40,066 nt of DNA from UBA9676 sp036522155 (GCA_036522155.1 DATDGI010000113.1:1-40066), one strand, 5' to 3'; counted from the stretch's first letter, positions 1 through 9,946 are shown. The notes: generated from the letters alone by a model not told the origin. Program-made: numbers and translations.

Positions 1-205
1 TGTCGGCGCAGACGTGCTTGATGAGCTCGTCGTGGCTGCCGAAGTACCGGTAGAGCGCGGGCGCGGTCATGCCCATCTCGCGGGCGATGGCGCGCAGCGA
101 GACGCCATCCGGCCCTTCGGCCATCAAGATGCGCCGGGCGGTCTGCTTGATCTCATCGGCCGTCGCCGCCCGCACCCGGTCGCGACGGCTCAGTGTCTGT
201 GCCAT
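1..205 (-). CDS. TetR-family transcriptional regulator, N-terminal part (cut by window edge)
   Basis: Reading leftward from the ATG at 205 gives 68 codons open to the window edge, so the C-terminal ligand-binding part is missing. The residues form a standard TetR DNA-binding domain: a first helix containing TADEIKQTARRILMAEG, then the helix-turn-helix VSLRAIAREMGMTAPALYRYF, followed by the usual helix 4 start (GSHDELIKHV). TetR proteins usually repress a neighbouring gene until they bind a small ligand. This one is divergent from an MMPL-family exporter at 328, with a palindrome between them, so it most likely controls that exporter and itself. The ligand cannot be read from the visible part. 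The family is certain; the target is inferred from position. Confidence 0.9.
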   Translation of the reverse strand, partial: MAQTLSRRDRVRAATADEIKQTARRILMAEGPDGVSLRAIAREMGMTAPALYRYFGSHDELIKHVCAD

Positions 206-271
206 GCGCACCCCTTATCTGAACGGGCTTGACAACCGTGAACGATGTATGCGAAGTTAACGCTGTTTGCA

Positions 272-296
272 GTTTACATCATTCACTGATGTGAAC
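272..296. promoter_or_regulatory. Palindromic operator between tetR and mmpL
   Basis: Arms GTTTACATCA (272-281) and TGATGTGAAC (287-296) match at 9 of 10 positions around a 5-nt spacer. Size and position fit a TetR operator. An exact TTGACA lies upstream at 229-234, but no good -10 follows at 17 nt. The stretch is AT-rich compared with its surroundings, as expected of a promoter. Binding by the adjacent TetR is inferred. Confidence 0.65.
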
Positions 297-327
297 AATA
301 GGTAACAGCCTACCGGCGGAGGAACCG

Positions 328-2550
328 ATGTTCGAGGCATGGGGCCGTTTCGTCTACCGGCACAAGCGCCTGGTGCTGCTGGCCGGCGCGGTGGTGATGG
401 CCGCCGCGGCGGTGTGGGGGACGGGCGTGTTCGCGCACCTGCAGTCCGGCGGCGGCTTTACCGCGCCGAACAGCCAGAGCCAGCGGGAGAGCGACATCGT
501 CACCCGCGCCTTCGGCCGGGACGCCGCCGACGTGGTCGTGCTCTACCGCAGCGCGGATCTGACCGTCCGGGACCCCGGCTACCAGGCCGCAGTCACCCGG
601 ACCCTGGCCGCGCTGCCGCCCGGCAAGGTGCTGTCCTACCAGACCTACTGGTCGACCCGGTCACCGCTGTTCGTGGGGGCCGGCGGCCATGAGACGTACG
701 CGGTGCTGCGGCTGGCCGGGGGCACCGACAGCGCCCAGATGACGACCTACCAGGCGATCAGCGGCCAGCTCGCCGCCCCGGGCCTGACCGATCACGTGGG
801 GGGCCAGATCCCGACCGAGCTGGCCATCAACTCCGAGGTCAAGTCGGACATCGGCCGGGCCGAGGGCATCTCGCTGCCGATCCTGTTCGTGCTGCTGGTA
901 GTGATCTTCGGCAGCCTGGCCGCGGCCAGCCTCCCGCTGGCCATCGGCGGTCTGGGCATCCTCGGCTCGTTCGCCGCCCTCCGGCTGCTGACGCTGGTCA
1001 CCGACGTGTCGATCTACTCGATCAACATCACCACCATCCTCGGCCTGGGCCTGGCCATCGACTACGGCCTGTTCATGGTGGCCCGGTTCCGCGAGGAACT
1101 GCGCAGCCAGCCCACCGTCGAGGCCGCGGTGTCGCGGACGGTGGCTACCGCGGGCCGGACGGTCGCCGTGTCCGGCGTCACCGTCGCGGTCGCGCTGGCC
1201 AGCCTGATGCTGTTCCCGGAGATGTTCCTGCGCTCGATGGGCTACGGCGGGGTCGCCACCGTGCTGGTGGACATGCTGGCGGCGCTGACCGTCATGCCCG
1301 CGCTGCTGGCCGTGCTCGGCCACCGGGTGAACGCGCTGAGCATCCGCCGCCGTCAGCTCCGCCGTCCGCCGTCCGCCGAGGCCAGCGGCGCCTGGTACCG
1401 GATCGCGCGCAGCGTCATGCGCCGCCCGGTCGCCTACGTGGCCGTGATCATCGTGGTCCTGCTCGCGCTCGGCTCCCCGTTCCGGTCCATCACCTGGGGC
1501 GGCACCGACGCCCGCGCGCTGCCGGCCGCCGCCGCGCCGCGGGTGGTGGCGCAGGCCCTGGCCAGCGACTTCCCGGCCAACGCCACCACCCCGATCGAGG
1601 TGGCCGTCACGTTCGCCGGGCCCGCCGGGGCGACCGCCTCCCCCGCCCGGCGGGCCGCGCTGGCCGGTTACCTGACCCGGCTGGATCACCTGCCCGGGGT
1701 CGAGTCCGGGCAGGTGACCGGCGTCGCGGCGGGTGTCGCGCGGATCGATCTGCGTTATGCCGCCAACTCCGAATCCGCGGCCGCGCGGGCGCTGGTGGCG
1801 CAGGTGCGCGCGGTGCCACCGCCGGCCGGTGCGCGGGTGTACGTGGGTGGCGGGACCGGGCAACTGGTGGACGAGCTGGCCAGCCTCGGCCAGACCCTGC
1901 CGTGGATGGCGCTGGTGGTGGTGCTGGCCACGTTCGTGCTGCTGTTCCTCGCGTTCGGCTCGGTGGTGCTGCCGCTGAAGGCGATCGTGATGAATGCGCT
2001 GTCGCTGACCGCCACGTTCGGCGCGGTCGTGTGGATCTTCCAGCAGGGGCACCTGTCCGGGCTGCTGCGGTTCACCCCGACCGGGACCATCGACCCGACC
2101 ATGCCGATCCTGATGCTGGCCATCATCTTCGGGCTGTCGATGGACTACGAGGTGTTCCTGCTGTCGCGGGTACGCGAGCGGTACGACGTGACCGGCGACA
2201 ACACCGCGGCGGTGGCCAGCGGGCTGCAGCGGACCGGCGGGATCATCACCAGCCTGGCGCTGCTGCTGGTGATCGTGATCGGCGCGTTCTCGGCGTCCGG
2301 GATCACGTTCATCAAGCTGATGGGCGTGGGCATGATCATCGCGCTGGTGGTGGACGCGACGATCATCCGGGTGCTGCTGGTGCCCGCGACCATGCGGCTG
2401 CTGGGCCGGGCCAACTGGTGGGCACCGCGCCCGCTCCGCCGCCTCTACGCCCGCTACGGCATCAGGGAAGATGGCGGCCCAGCCCCCGCGGCGCCGGTCG
2501 GCAAGCCAGAGCCGGCCAGCAAGCCAGAGCCGGCCGGCCAGCCTGGGTAG
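328..2550 (+). CDS. MMPL/RND-family membrane transporter
   Basis: A 740-residue polytopic membrane protein of the actinobacterial MmpL type, which exports lipids or drugs using the proton gradient. It begins with a TM segment (about residues 13-33), then a large outside domain, then a TM block (about 180-340). A second outside domain and second TM block (about 530-700) complete the two-fold RND repeat. The hallmark Asp-Tyr pairs of the proton relay are present in both halves: GLAIDYGLF near residue 244 and GLSMDYEVF near residue 605. GGAGGA sits 4 nt before the ATG, fixing the start. The C-terminal tail is a short Pro/Ala repeat. The gene is divergent from a TetR regulator, which suggests ligand-induced export. 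The substrate cannot be told from the sequence. Confidence 0.92.
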   Translation: MFEAWGRFVYRHKRLVLLAGAVVMAAAAVWGTGVFAHLQSGGGFTAPNSQSQRESDIVTRAFGRDAADVVVLYRSADLTVRDPGYQAAVTRTLAALPPGKVLSYQTYWSTRSPLFVGAGGHETYAVLRLAGGTDSAQMTTYQAISGQLAAPGLTDHVGGQIPTELAINSEVKSDIGRAEGISLPILFVLLVVIFGSLAAASLPLAIGGLGILGSFAALRLLTLVTDVSIYSINITTILGLGLAIDYGLFMVARFREELRSQPTVEAAVSRTVATAGRTVAVSGVTVAVALASLMLFPEMFLRSMGYGGVATVLVDMLAALTVMPALLAVLGHRVNALSIRRRQLRRPPSAEASGAWYRIARSVMRRPVAYVAVIIVVLLALGSPFRSITWGGTDARALPAAAAPRVVAQALASDFPANATTPIEVAVTFAGPAGATASPARRAALAGYLTRLDHLPGVESGQVTGVAAGVARIDLRYAANSESAAARALVAQVRAVPPPAGARVYVGGGTGQLVDELASLGQTLPWMALVVVLATFVLLFLAFGSVVLPLKAIVMNALSLTATFGAVVWIFQQGHLSGLLRFTPTGTIDPTMPILMLAIIFGLSMDYEVFLLSRVRERYDVTGDNTAAVASGLQRTGGIITSLALLLVIVIGAFSASGITFIKLMGVGMIIALVVDATIIRVLLVPATMRLLGRANWWAPRPLRRLYARYGIREDGGPAPAAPVGKPEPASKPEPAGQPG

Positions 2551-2558
2551 CGGGGATG

Positions 2559-2595
2559 GGGTGACCCTGTGGGCGCCGTACCCGTGGGGTCACCC
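2559..2595. terminator. Stem-loop between convergent genes
   Basis: GGGTGACCC (2559-2567) pairs perfectly with GGGTCACCC (2587-2595). Inside it, GGG and CCC can extend the stem across a 3-nt mismatch. It lies between the stop of the MMPL gene and the stop of the minus-strand gene, so it could end transcription in both directions. There is no T-run, which is usual for high-GC actinobacteria. Confidence 0.6.
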
Positions 2596-2597
2596 TG

Positions 2598-2981
2598 TCA
2601 GCGGTAGCGGAAGCCGTCGCGGAAGCGGCGGAACACGCCGCCTTCCGGGGCCAGTTCCGGGCCCGGGGGCGGCGCTTCCGCGCGTTCATGGCCGACCGGC
2701 TGGTCGTAGTCGGCGCGGGCGATGGCGTCGATCACCTGCTCCTCGGTGAAGTCCTCCGAGCCCTCGATCTCCGGGATGAACCCGACCAGGTCGCCGTCCT
2801 CCATGACCTGGGCCTCCAGCCCGGCGGTGTCGTCGGTGTCCCATTCCGCCTCGCGGCCGTCGGGCAGCGAGACCCGCACCCCGAACTGGTCGACCCCGGC
2901 CCGGAGGAGGTGGGCGCTGATGCCGCGGGCGCGCAGGGCATCGGTCACGTGACGGGCCCGGTTCTCTTCCATGGCCACCAA
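2598..2981 (-). CDS. Conserved hypothetical protein, small and acidic
   Basis: A 127-residue soluble protein that I cannot assign to a named family. The first 65 residues look like a compact alpha/beta fold: a helix (RARHVTDALRARGI), then strands including FGVRVSLPDGREAEWDTD. An acidic stretch follows (VMEDGDLVGFIPEIEG), and the tail is Pro-rich with a basic end (RRFRDGFRYR). There is no TM segment or signal peptide. The start may be the first Met or the fourth residue (MEEN, 2972). It is convergent with the MMPL gene and shares a stem-loop with it. Codon use matches its neighbours, so it is very probably a real gene, but its function is unknown. Confidence 0.75.
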   Translation of the reverse strand: MVAMEENRARHVTDALRARGISAHLLRAGVDQFGVRVSLPDGREAEWDTDDTAGLEAQVMEDGDLVGFIPEIEGSEDFTEEQVIDAIARADYDQPVGHERAEAPPPGPELAPEGGVFRRFRDGFRYR

Positions 2982-3035
2982 GGTACGTGCTCCCGTCAGC
3001 TGACCGGGTCAGCTCCCGGCCTCGTCCGAATACTA

Positions 3036-3067
3036 CGCATAGACCGATGATGTGATCGGTTTATGCG
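3036..3067. promoter_or_regulatory. Palindrome covering the start codon of the HTH-nucleotidyltransferase gene
   Basis: Arms at 3036-3048 and 3055-3067 (13 nt each, one mismatch) flank a 6-nt spacer; the core is GCATAGACCGAT facing ATCGGTTTATGC. It overlaps the ATG at 3063. The gene it covers starts with a winged helix-turn-helix, so autorepression is the simple reading. No Shine-Dalgarno is visible before the ATG, in keeping with a leaderless message. Confidence 0.6.
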
Positions 3068-3668
3068 AAGCGATGCTCCACGGCTGCTGCCAGTGCTCCG
3101 GTCGCAGCACCAGGCCGATTTGCTGGCTTTGCTGCTGCTCCATCCGGAGGAGGAGTTCACCATTACTGAGCTGGCGCATCGGCTGTCGCTCCCGCAATCG
3201 ACGGTCAGCAGTGAGGTCAGCCGGCTAACCGATGCCGGCATCCTCACCAGCCGGGCCGTGGGCCGCGCCCGGCTGGTGCGGGCGGACACCGCCTCGCAGC
3301 TGGTTGCGCCGCTGACGGATTTGCTCACCTTGACCTATGGCCCACATGTCGTGATCGCCGATGAGTTCGCTGGGCTTGAGAACGTGACCCTGGTGGGGAT
3401 CTTCGGGTCGTGGGCAGCCCGGTATCGCGGTGAGCGCGGACGACCGCCGAACGATATCGACGTTCTGGTCGTGGGCACCCCGGATCGGGTCGCGATGCAC
3501 AACGCGGCTGACCGGGCGGAGTCGCAACTGGGCCGGCAGGTTAGCCCGGTCGTCTGCCCGCCTGAACAATGGGCCCACCCGACCGAGCCGTTTCTCCTGG
3601 AAATCCTGGCCCGGCCGTTTGTGACAGTCATTGACCGATCCATCGGCACGGCTGGAGGTGCCGCATGA
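3063..3668 (+). CDS. Winged HTH plus nucleotidyltransferase (Pol-beta/MNT fold) protein
   Basis: 201 residues. Residues 14-75 form a winged helix-turn-helix (FTITELAHRLSLPQSTVSSE, then a wing ending ILTSRAVGRARLVRAD). Residues 105-190 are a minimal nucleotidyltransferase domain with the GS motif (G115-S116) and the metal-binding pair D131-x-D133 in NDIDVLVVG. In MNT/HEPN toxin-antitoxin pairs the nucleotidyltransferase modifies and silences a HEPN RNase encoded just downstream; versions with an N-terminal HTH also repress the operon. Here the downstream partner appears reduced to 22 codons, so this may be an orphan antitoxin. A palindrome over the start codon suggests autoregulation. Fold assignment is firm; the toxin-antitoxin role is inferred. 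Confidence 0.8.
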   Translation: MRSDAPRLLPVLRSQHQADLLALLLLHPEEEFTITELAHRLSLPQSTVSSEVSRLTDAGILTSRAVGRARLVRADTASQLVAPLTDLLTLTYGPHVVIADEFAGLENVTLVGIFGSWAARYRGERGRPPNDIDVLVVGTPDRVAMHNAADRAESQLGRQVSPVVCPPEQWAHPTEPFLLEILARPFVTVIDRSIGTAGGAA

Positions 3669-3733
3669 CCAGGTGGCAACGCGGCGCGGCCATGATCGAG
3701 CAACTGCTGGCCCGGGCGGCGATCCCGGGCTAG
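3665..3733 (+). pseudogene. 22-codon remnant, probably the N-terminus of a HEPN partner
   Basis: An ATG overlaps the stop of the nucleotidyltransferase gene (ATGA at 3665-3668), the normal layout for a translationally coupled partner. The frame reads MTRWQRGAAMIEQLLARAAI, then P-G and a stop at 3733. From memory, HEPN proteins that follow HTH-nucleotidyltransferase genes in actinobacteria begin in a very similar way (M-T-R-W-x-x-G, then an I-x-x-L-L helix) and run past 100 residues. A premature end plus the convergent dehalogenase gene 5 nt later suggests a truncated, non-functional partner. It could instead be a real short peptide. Confidence 0.5.
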
Positions 3734-3738
3734 CGCGG

Positions 3739-4635
3739 TCAGGGGTGGGCGCGGAGGAAGGCGGCGATCGCCTGGCCGAGCCGCTCGCCCGCGTCCTCCT
3801 GGAGGAAATGGCCGGCCCCGGTGATCACCGGGTGCTCGACGCCCGCCGCGCCGGGGATGGTCCGCTCCAGGATCGGGGCCATGCCGCCGGTGATCGGATC
3901 GCGGTCGCTGAACGCCACCAGGCACGGCTTGTCCCAGGCGGCCAGTCGCTGCCAGGCCGCCCGGTTGGCCGGCGTGGCCGGGTCGTCCGGGGCGGTCGGC
4001 ACCAGCCCGGGCATCGCCCGCGGCCCGGCCTGGTAGCTGGGGTCGGGGAACGGCGCGTCGTAGGCGGCCAGCACCTCCGGCGGCAGCTGCCGCTGGCAGC
4101 CGGCCTGCACCAGCCGGGACACGCTCAGATCCGGCGCCGTCCTTACCACCTCGCGGAACCGGAGCCACACGTCCGGCATCGGGTGATCGCCGGTCGGCAG
4201 ACCGGTGTTGGCCGCCACCACCCGGGTGAACCGGTCGCCCTGCTCGGCCACCAGCCGCAGCCCGATAAGGCCGCCCCAGTCGTGCCCGACCAGCGTGATC
4301 CCGCGGAGGTCGAGCGCGCCGAACGCGAACGCGCCCACCCACCCGACATGCCGGGCGTAACTGTGGTCGCCGATCTCGGCCGGCTTGTCCGACCGGCCGA
4401 ACCCGATCAGGTCGGGCGCGATCACCCGGTACCCCGCCCCGGCCAGCACCGGCATCACCGTCCGGTACAGGAAGGACCAGCTCGGCTCGCCGTGCAGCAG
4501 CAGCACCGGCTCACCGCCCGGCGGCCCGGACTCCACGTAGGCCATGCGCAGCTCGCCGAGGTCGGCGTAACGCGGCTGGTAGCCGAATCCCGGCAGGCCC
4601 GCGAACCGGTCCTCGGGGGTACGAAGGACGCGCAC
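3739..4635 (-). CDS. Haloalkane dehalogenase-like alpha/beta hydrolase
   Basis: A 298-residue alpha/beta hydrolase that most resembles haloalkane dehalogenases of subfamily I, which cut carbon-halogen bonds with an Asp nucleophile. Visible motifs: the oxyanion-hole segment HGEPSWSFLYR (48-58), the nucleophile elbow VGHDWGG with D119 followed by the halide-binding Trp W120, a likely acid in SDRDPI (D246) and the base H276 in GAGHFLQED. A Cys or Ser nucleophile is absent, which separates it from ordinary esterases. The start is a GTG at 4635 with no clear Shine-Dalgarno. It is convergent with the HTH-nucleotidyltransferase gene. The second halide-binding residue in the cap domain cannot be placed by eye, so the natural substrate is uncertain. 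Confidence 0.82.
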   Translation of the reverse strand: MRVLRTPEDRFAGLPGFGYQPRYADLGELRMAYVESGPPGGEPVLLLHGEPSWSFLYRTVMPVLAGAGYRVIAPDLIGFGRSDKPAEIGDHSYARHVGWVGAFAFGALDLRGITLVGHDWGGLIGLRLVAEQGDRFTRVVAANTGLPTGDHPMPDVWLRFREVVRTAPDLSVSRLVQAGCQRQLPPEVLAAYDAPFPDPSYQAGPRAMPGLVPTAPDDPATPANRAAWQRLAAWDKPCLVAFSDRDPITGGMAPILERTIPGAAGVEHPVITGAGHFLQEDAGERLGQAIAAFLRAHP

Positions 4636-4695
4636 CCGGTCATGATGTCACGGCTGGCCGGCCGCGGCCCGAGCCCCGATGTCGGTGCCGGCCCC

Positions 4696-4701
4696 TACGC
4701 T
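4696..4701 (+). promoter_or_regulatory. -10 box (TACGCT) of a leaderless promoter
   Basis: TACGCT ends 6 nt before the ATG at 4708, so transcription should begin at or next to the A of the start codon. There is no Shine-Dalgarno in the gap. Confidence 0.5.
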
Positions 4702-4707
4702 CCAGCC

Positions 4708-5142
4708 ATGGCATATGACTTCCAGGTCGTGGTCGATGCGGCCGACCCGCACGCGCAGGCGGACTGGTGGGCGGAAACGCTGGGCTGGGAAGTGGAGCCC
4801 AGCAACGAGGACTTCATCCGCCGCATGATCGCCGGGGGCTACGCCACCGACGGCGACACCAAGATCCACAACGGCCAGCTGGTCTGGAAGGTGGGCGCGG
4901 CCATCAACGCTCCCGGCGGCTCGGCCAGCGGGCGCCCGCGCGTCCTGTTCCAGCTTGTCCCCGAGGCCAAGGCGGTCAAGAACCGGCTGCACCTGGACGT
5001 GCGCGCGGGGGAGGAGAAGGCCGAGGCTGAACTGGCCCGGCTGACCAGCCGGGGCGCCACCGTCCTGCACCGGGGCCAGCAGGGGCCGTACACCTGGGTC
5101 ACGCTGGCGGACCCGGAAGGCAACGAGTTCTGCCTGACGTGA
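4708..5142 (+). CDS. VOC-superfamily (glyoxalase-like) protein
   Basis: 144 residues from the ATG at 4708; the frame is open far upstream, but that part is antisense to the dehalogenase gene. The sequence reads as two beta-alpha-beta-beta-beta modules of the vicinal oxygen chelate fold: FQVVVDAADPHAQADWWAET opens the first, and LHLDVRAGEEKAEAELARL opens the second. It ends with the family signature TLADPEGNEFCLT, where the Glu is a usual metal ligand. It resembles the glyoxalase-like domain proteins common in actinobacteria, whose substrates are mostly unknown. Some are resistance or detoxification enzymes. Start choice is supported by the -10 box 6 nt upstream. Confidence 0.85.
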   Translation: MAYDFQVVVDAADPHAQADWWAETLGWEVEPSNEDFIRRMIAGGYATDGDTKIHNGQLVWKVGAAINAPGGSASGRPRVLFQLVPEAKAVKNRLHLDVRAGEEKAEAELARLTSRGATVLHRGQQGPYTWVTLADPEGNEFCLT

Positions 5143-5216
5143 CCCGGGTCCCGGGGGGCCGGGACGAGCCGCCGGAATGACCGCAACTTACGGGCGGCAC
5201 TGGGCGTCCTAGTGGC

Positions 5217-6449
5217 ATGACGATCAGATGGATGGCGGCCGCGGCCGGCTGCGCGCTGCTGGCGGGCAGCGCGGCGCTGGCCGGATGCGGCACCGCCGGG
5301 CCCGGGCAGGCCGGTACTTCCGCCCCGGCCACGGCCCCCACGGCTCCGGTGCCGGCCTCGGCCAGCCCGTCGGCCAGTGGCGGGGCGTGCCAGGCGGCCC
5401 TGGCCAGGCGCAGCCAGGCGGCCGGGGCCCAGCATGCGCTGACCGGGATCGAGTTCGTCTCCCCGCGGCAGGGCTGGGCGGTCGGCGGCGACCGGATCCT
5501 GGCCACCAGCGACGGCGGCGCGCACTGGCAGATCCAGGACCGCGGCAACCTGGATCTCACCTCGGTGGACTTCATCAACGCCAGCGACGGCTGGGTGGCC
5601 GGCCCGACGACGCTGCTGGCCACCACCGACGGCGGTGCTCACTGGGCCGCGCTGCCCGAGCCGTGCCCGCTGCTTGACTCGGTCCACTTCGTCTCCCCGG
5701 CCACCGGGTTCGCCGTCGCCGGGGGCACGGTCACCCCCTACCAGCCGGTGCCCCTGACCGGTGGAGTGCTGCTCACCACCGGCGACGGCGGCCGGACCTG
5801 GCACCAGATGGCCGCCCCGGCGGACGTGCAGGGCGCCTGCTTCAGCAGTCCCGGGCAAGGGTGGGTCGGCGCCCGCGGCGCCCTGTACCACACCGACACC
5901 GGCGGCGCGCACTGGATACCGGCCACCCCCGGGCCCTCCGGCGCTGGCGGGCAGCCCTACCTGATGACCGTGCAGTGCGCGGGCCCGGACTCGGCCTGGG
6001 CCCAGGATCTCGGCACCGGCGCCGCGATGATGCACGAGCCGGTGATCGGCTATCACGGCGGCCCGGGCGGCACGGCGCCGATCTACGCCGAGCAGTACTT
6101 CCCGCACCCGGGGGTGACGGTGACCGCGAACTCGCCCGGCACCGAACCCGGCCCGATATCGGCGATCAGCCCGGACACCGCCGTCGCCATCGGCTCCTGC
6201 CCGCCGTGCGGTGACGGCACCGCCCCCTGGGACCTGCTGACCGCCTCGGGCGCGGTCATCACCCCGCTGGGAAACATCGGCGGGCTCAACCAGGCGGCCG
6301 CGGCCAGTTTCCTCACCCCGCAACTTGGCTGGGTGGCCGGTGTCAGCACCAATTTCAGCCACCCGGCGAACCCCGTCCAGCGCCAGCGGATCGTCATGAC
6401 CAGCGACGGCGGCCAGTCCTGGCACACCGAATACACCTTCGGGCCGTAG
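5217..6449 (+). CDS. Lipoprotein with YCF48/BNR-like beta-propeller repeats
   Basis: 410 residues. The N-terminus is a lipoprotein signal (LLAGSAALAGC, lipidated Cys at residue 24) followed by a Pro/Ala/Ser linker to about residue 57. The rest contains repeated blades with the pattern FVSPRQGWAVGG...TSDGGAHWQ, repeated as FINASDGWVAG...TTDGGAHWAA, FVSPATGFAVAGG...TTGDGGRTWHQ, and at the end LTPQLGWVAG...TSDGGQSWHTE. This is the YCF48/sialidase-like (BNR, Asp-box) propeller. In plants and cyanobacteria YCF48 helps assemble photosystem II; actinobacterial members are surface proteins of unknown role, so no enzymatic function should be assumed. The mature protein should be anchored on the outer face of the membrane. 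Confidence 0.85.
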   Translation: MTIRWMAAAAGCALLAGSAALAGCGTAGPGQAGTSAPATAPTAPVPASASPSASGGACQAALARRSQAAGAQHALTGIEFVSPRQGWAVGGDRILATSDGGAHWQIQDRGNLDLTSVDFINASDGWVAGPTTLLATTDGGAHWAALPEPCPLLDSVHFVSPATGFAVAGGTVTPYQPVPLTGGVLLTTGDGGRTWHQMAAPADVQGACFSSPGQGWVGARGALYHTDTGGAHWIPATPGPSGAGGQPYLMTVQCAGPDSAWAQDLGTGAAMMHEPVIGYHGGPGGTAPIYAEQYFPHPGVTVTANSPGTEPGPISAISPDTAVAIGSCPPCGDGTAPWDLLTASGAVITPLGNIGGLNQAAAASFLTPQLGWVAGVSTNFSHPANPVQRQRIVMTSDGGQSWHTEYTFGP

Positions 6450-6527
6450 CCCGGCTGGCCCCGGGGTATCCCACCGGGCCCGGAACCGGCAGGCTGGTAG
6501 GCGACCAGCAGTCACCGGAGGGCCCCG

Positions 6528-8612
<2,085 letters not shown>

Positions 8613-8630
8613 ATTCGCGAAGCGCCGGGT

Positions 8631-9890
8631 ATGGACGCGGGCATGGGGCTGCAGCGCCGGGTGCGACGGGTGACCATCCGGACCGGGGGCCGGGCCCGGC
8701 GCAGCGGCCTGGCCGTGCTCGGCGCGGGGGCCGCGCTGCTGGCCGTGGCGGCGGGCTGGCCCGGCGCCGGGCAGGTGCCGGCCAGCGACCCGGTCCCGGG
8801 GCCGGTACCGGTCACCCCGGTGCCCGGTGGTGGGTCCACGGTGACCGTGGCGACGCCGGTGCGGACCCTGCCCGCCGATCTGCTGATCGTGTCGCCCAGT
8901 TCACTGCCGGCCCCGGCGGTCGCGGCCATCCAGAAGCTGCCCGGAGTGCGGGCGGCCGAGCCGGTCGATGCCGGCCAGGTCCGGGTGAATGGGACGTTCA
9001 CCCCGGTGCTGGGCGTGGATCCGGCAAGTTTCCGGCGGTTTGCGGCGAAACCGACCGCGTCGGACGCCGCGCTGTGGCAGAGCGTGGCCGAGGGCGAGAT
9101 GGCGGTGTCCTACACCATGGGCCGGCAGGCCGGCCTGCCCCCGGGCAGCCTGGTCCAGGTGGCCGGGCGCACGCGCGAGACGCTCAGGGTCGGCGGGCTG
9201 GGCACGGTCGGCATCGCCGACGTGGAGGGTGTGGTGTCCGACGCGGTCGCCCGCTCACTCGGCTTCCCGGTCGGCAACGCCCTGGTGGTCAGCGCCCCCG
9301 GAGCCGGCCTGACCGCGCTTGAGGCCAAGATCAAGGCGGCCGTGCCGCGGACGGCGCTGGTGGAACTGCTGGTACCCCCGGCCGCCCCGGCCCCGGCCCC
9401 GGCCGCCAGCGCCCCGGGCGGCCCGGCGCCGCCAGCGGCCGCACAGGCCGCGGTGGCGGCCCAGTATGGCCTGCTCAACGCCACGCAGGACACCGCGTTC
9501 CTGCGGGCGGCGGTGAGCCGGGCCGGCATGCCGTATGTGTGGGGTGCGGCCGGGCCGACGTCCTTCGACTGTTCTGGGCTGGTGCAATGGTCGCTGGCCC
9601 AGGCCGGCGTGGTCATGCCGCGGGTGGCGGCCGATCAGGCCCGTACCGGCCCGGCCGTTCCGGTCAGTGCACTTCAGCCCGGCGACCTGCTCTTCTACCA
9701 CACCGACCCGACGGCCCCGGACTACATCTCGCACGTGGCCATCTACCTCGGCCACGGAATGATGATCCAGGCCCCCGAGCCGGGCATGAACGTGGAGATC
9801 GTCCCGGTCGACGTGGGCAACGAGTACGCCGGTGCGGTCGCCGTCTCGCCGGCCGTGGCGGCGGCCGCCGCCGCCCACCCGTTCGGCTGA
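8631..9890 (+). CDS. NlpC/P60 cell-wall endopeptidase with a MacB/FtsX-like N-terminal domain
   Basis: 419 residues. A TM or signal segment lies at about residues 24-42. Residues about 80-245 resemble the periplasmic core domain of MacB/FtsX-type permeases (LPGVRAAEPVDAG..., FTPVLGVDPASFRRF). A Pro/Ala linker (246-275) follows, then a C-terminal NlpC/P60 domain with C314 in SFDCSGLVQWSL and H368 in SHVAIYLGHG. NlpC/P60 enzymes cut stem-peptide bonds in peptidoglycan. FtsX outside domains activate such hydrolases, so the fusion may be self-regulating. A TATAGATT box overlaps the stop codon of the preceding gene and could serve as a promoter. The start could also be the Met at 8643. The peptidase call is firm; the N-terminal domain call is by resemblance only. 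Confidence 0.87.
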   Translation: MDAGMGLQRRVRRVTIRTGGRARRSGLAVLGAGAALLAVAAGWPGAGQVPASDPVPGPVPVTPVPGGGSTVTVATPVRTLPADLLIVSPSSLPAPAVAAIQKLPGVRAAEPVDAGQVRVNGTFTPVLGVDPASFRRFAAKPTASDAALWQSVAEGEMAVSYTMGRQAGLPPGSLVQVAGRTRETLRVGGLGTVGIADVEGVVSDAVARSLGFPVGNALVVSAPGAGLTALEAKIKAAVPRTALVELLVPPAAPAPAPAASAPGGPAPPAAAQAAVAAQYGLLNATQDTAFLRAAVSRAGMPYVWGAAGPTSFDCSGLVQWSLAQAGVVMPRVAADQARTGPAVPVSALQPGDLLFYHTDPTAPDYISHVAIYLGHGMMIQAPEPGMNVEIVPVDVGNEYAGAVAVSPAVAAAAAAHPFG

Positions 9891-9928
9891 TCACACTCGG
9901 CGCAGCGCGCCCCTGCCCGGCCACCATG

Positions 9929-9946
9929 GCGCCCGCGATCGGGTGC
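9929..9946 (+). terminator. Possible terminator hairpin
   Basis: GCGCCCG (9929-9935), a 4-nt loop and CGGGTGC (9940-9946) form a 7-bp stem with one G-U pair, 38 nt after the NlpC/P60 stop codon. There is no T-run. Confidence 0.35.

Noticed and set aside
661..2052. 463-codon minus-strand frame under the MMPL gene
   Set aside because: The translated product is His/Gln/Arg/Gly-rich and without domains; the MMPL motifs on the other strand are clear.
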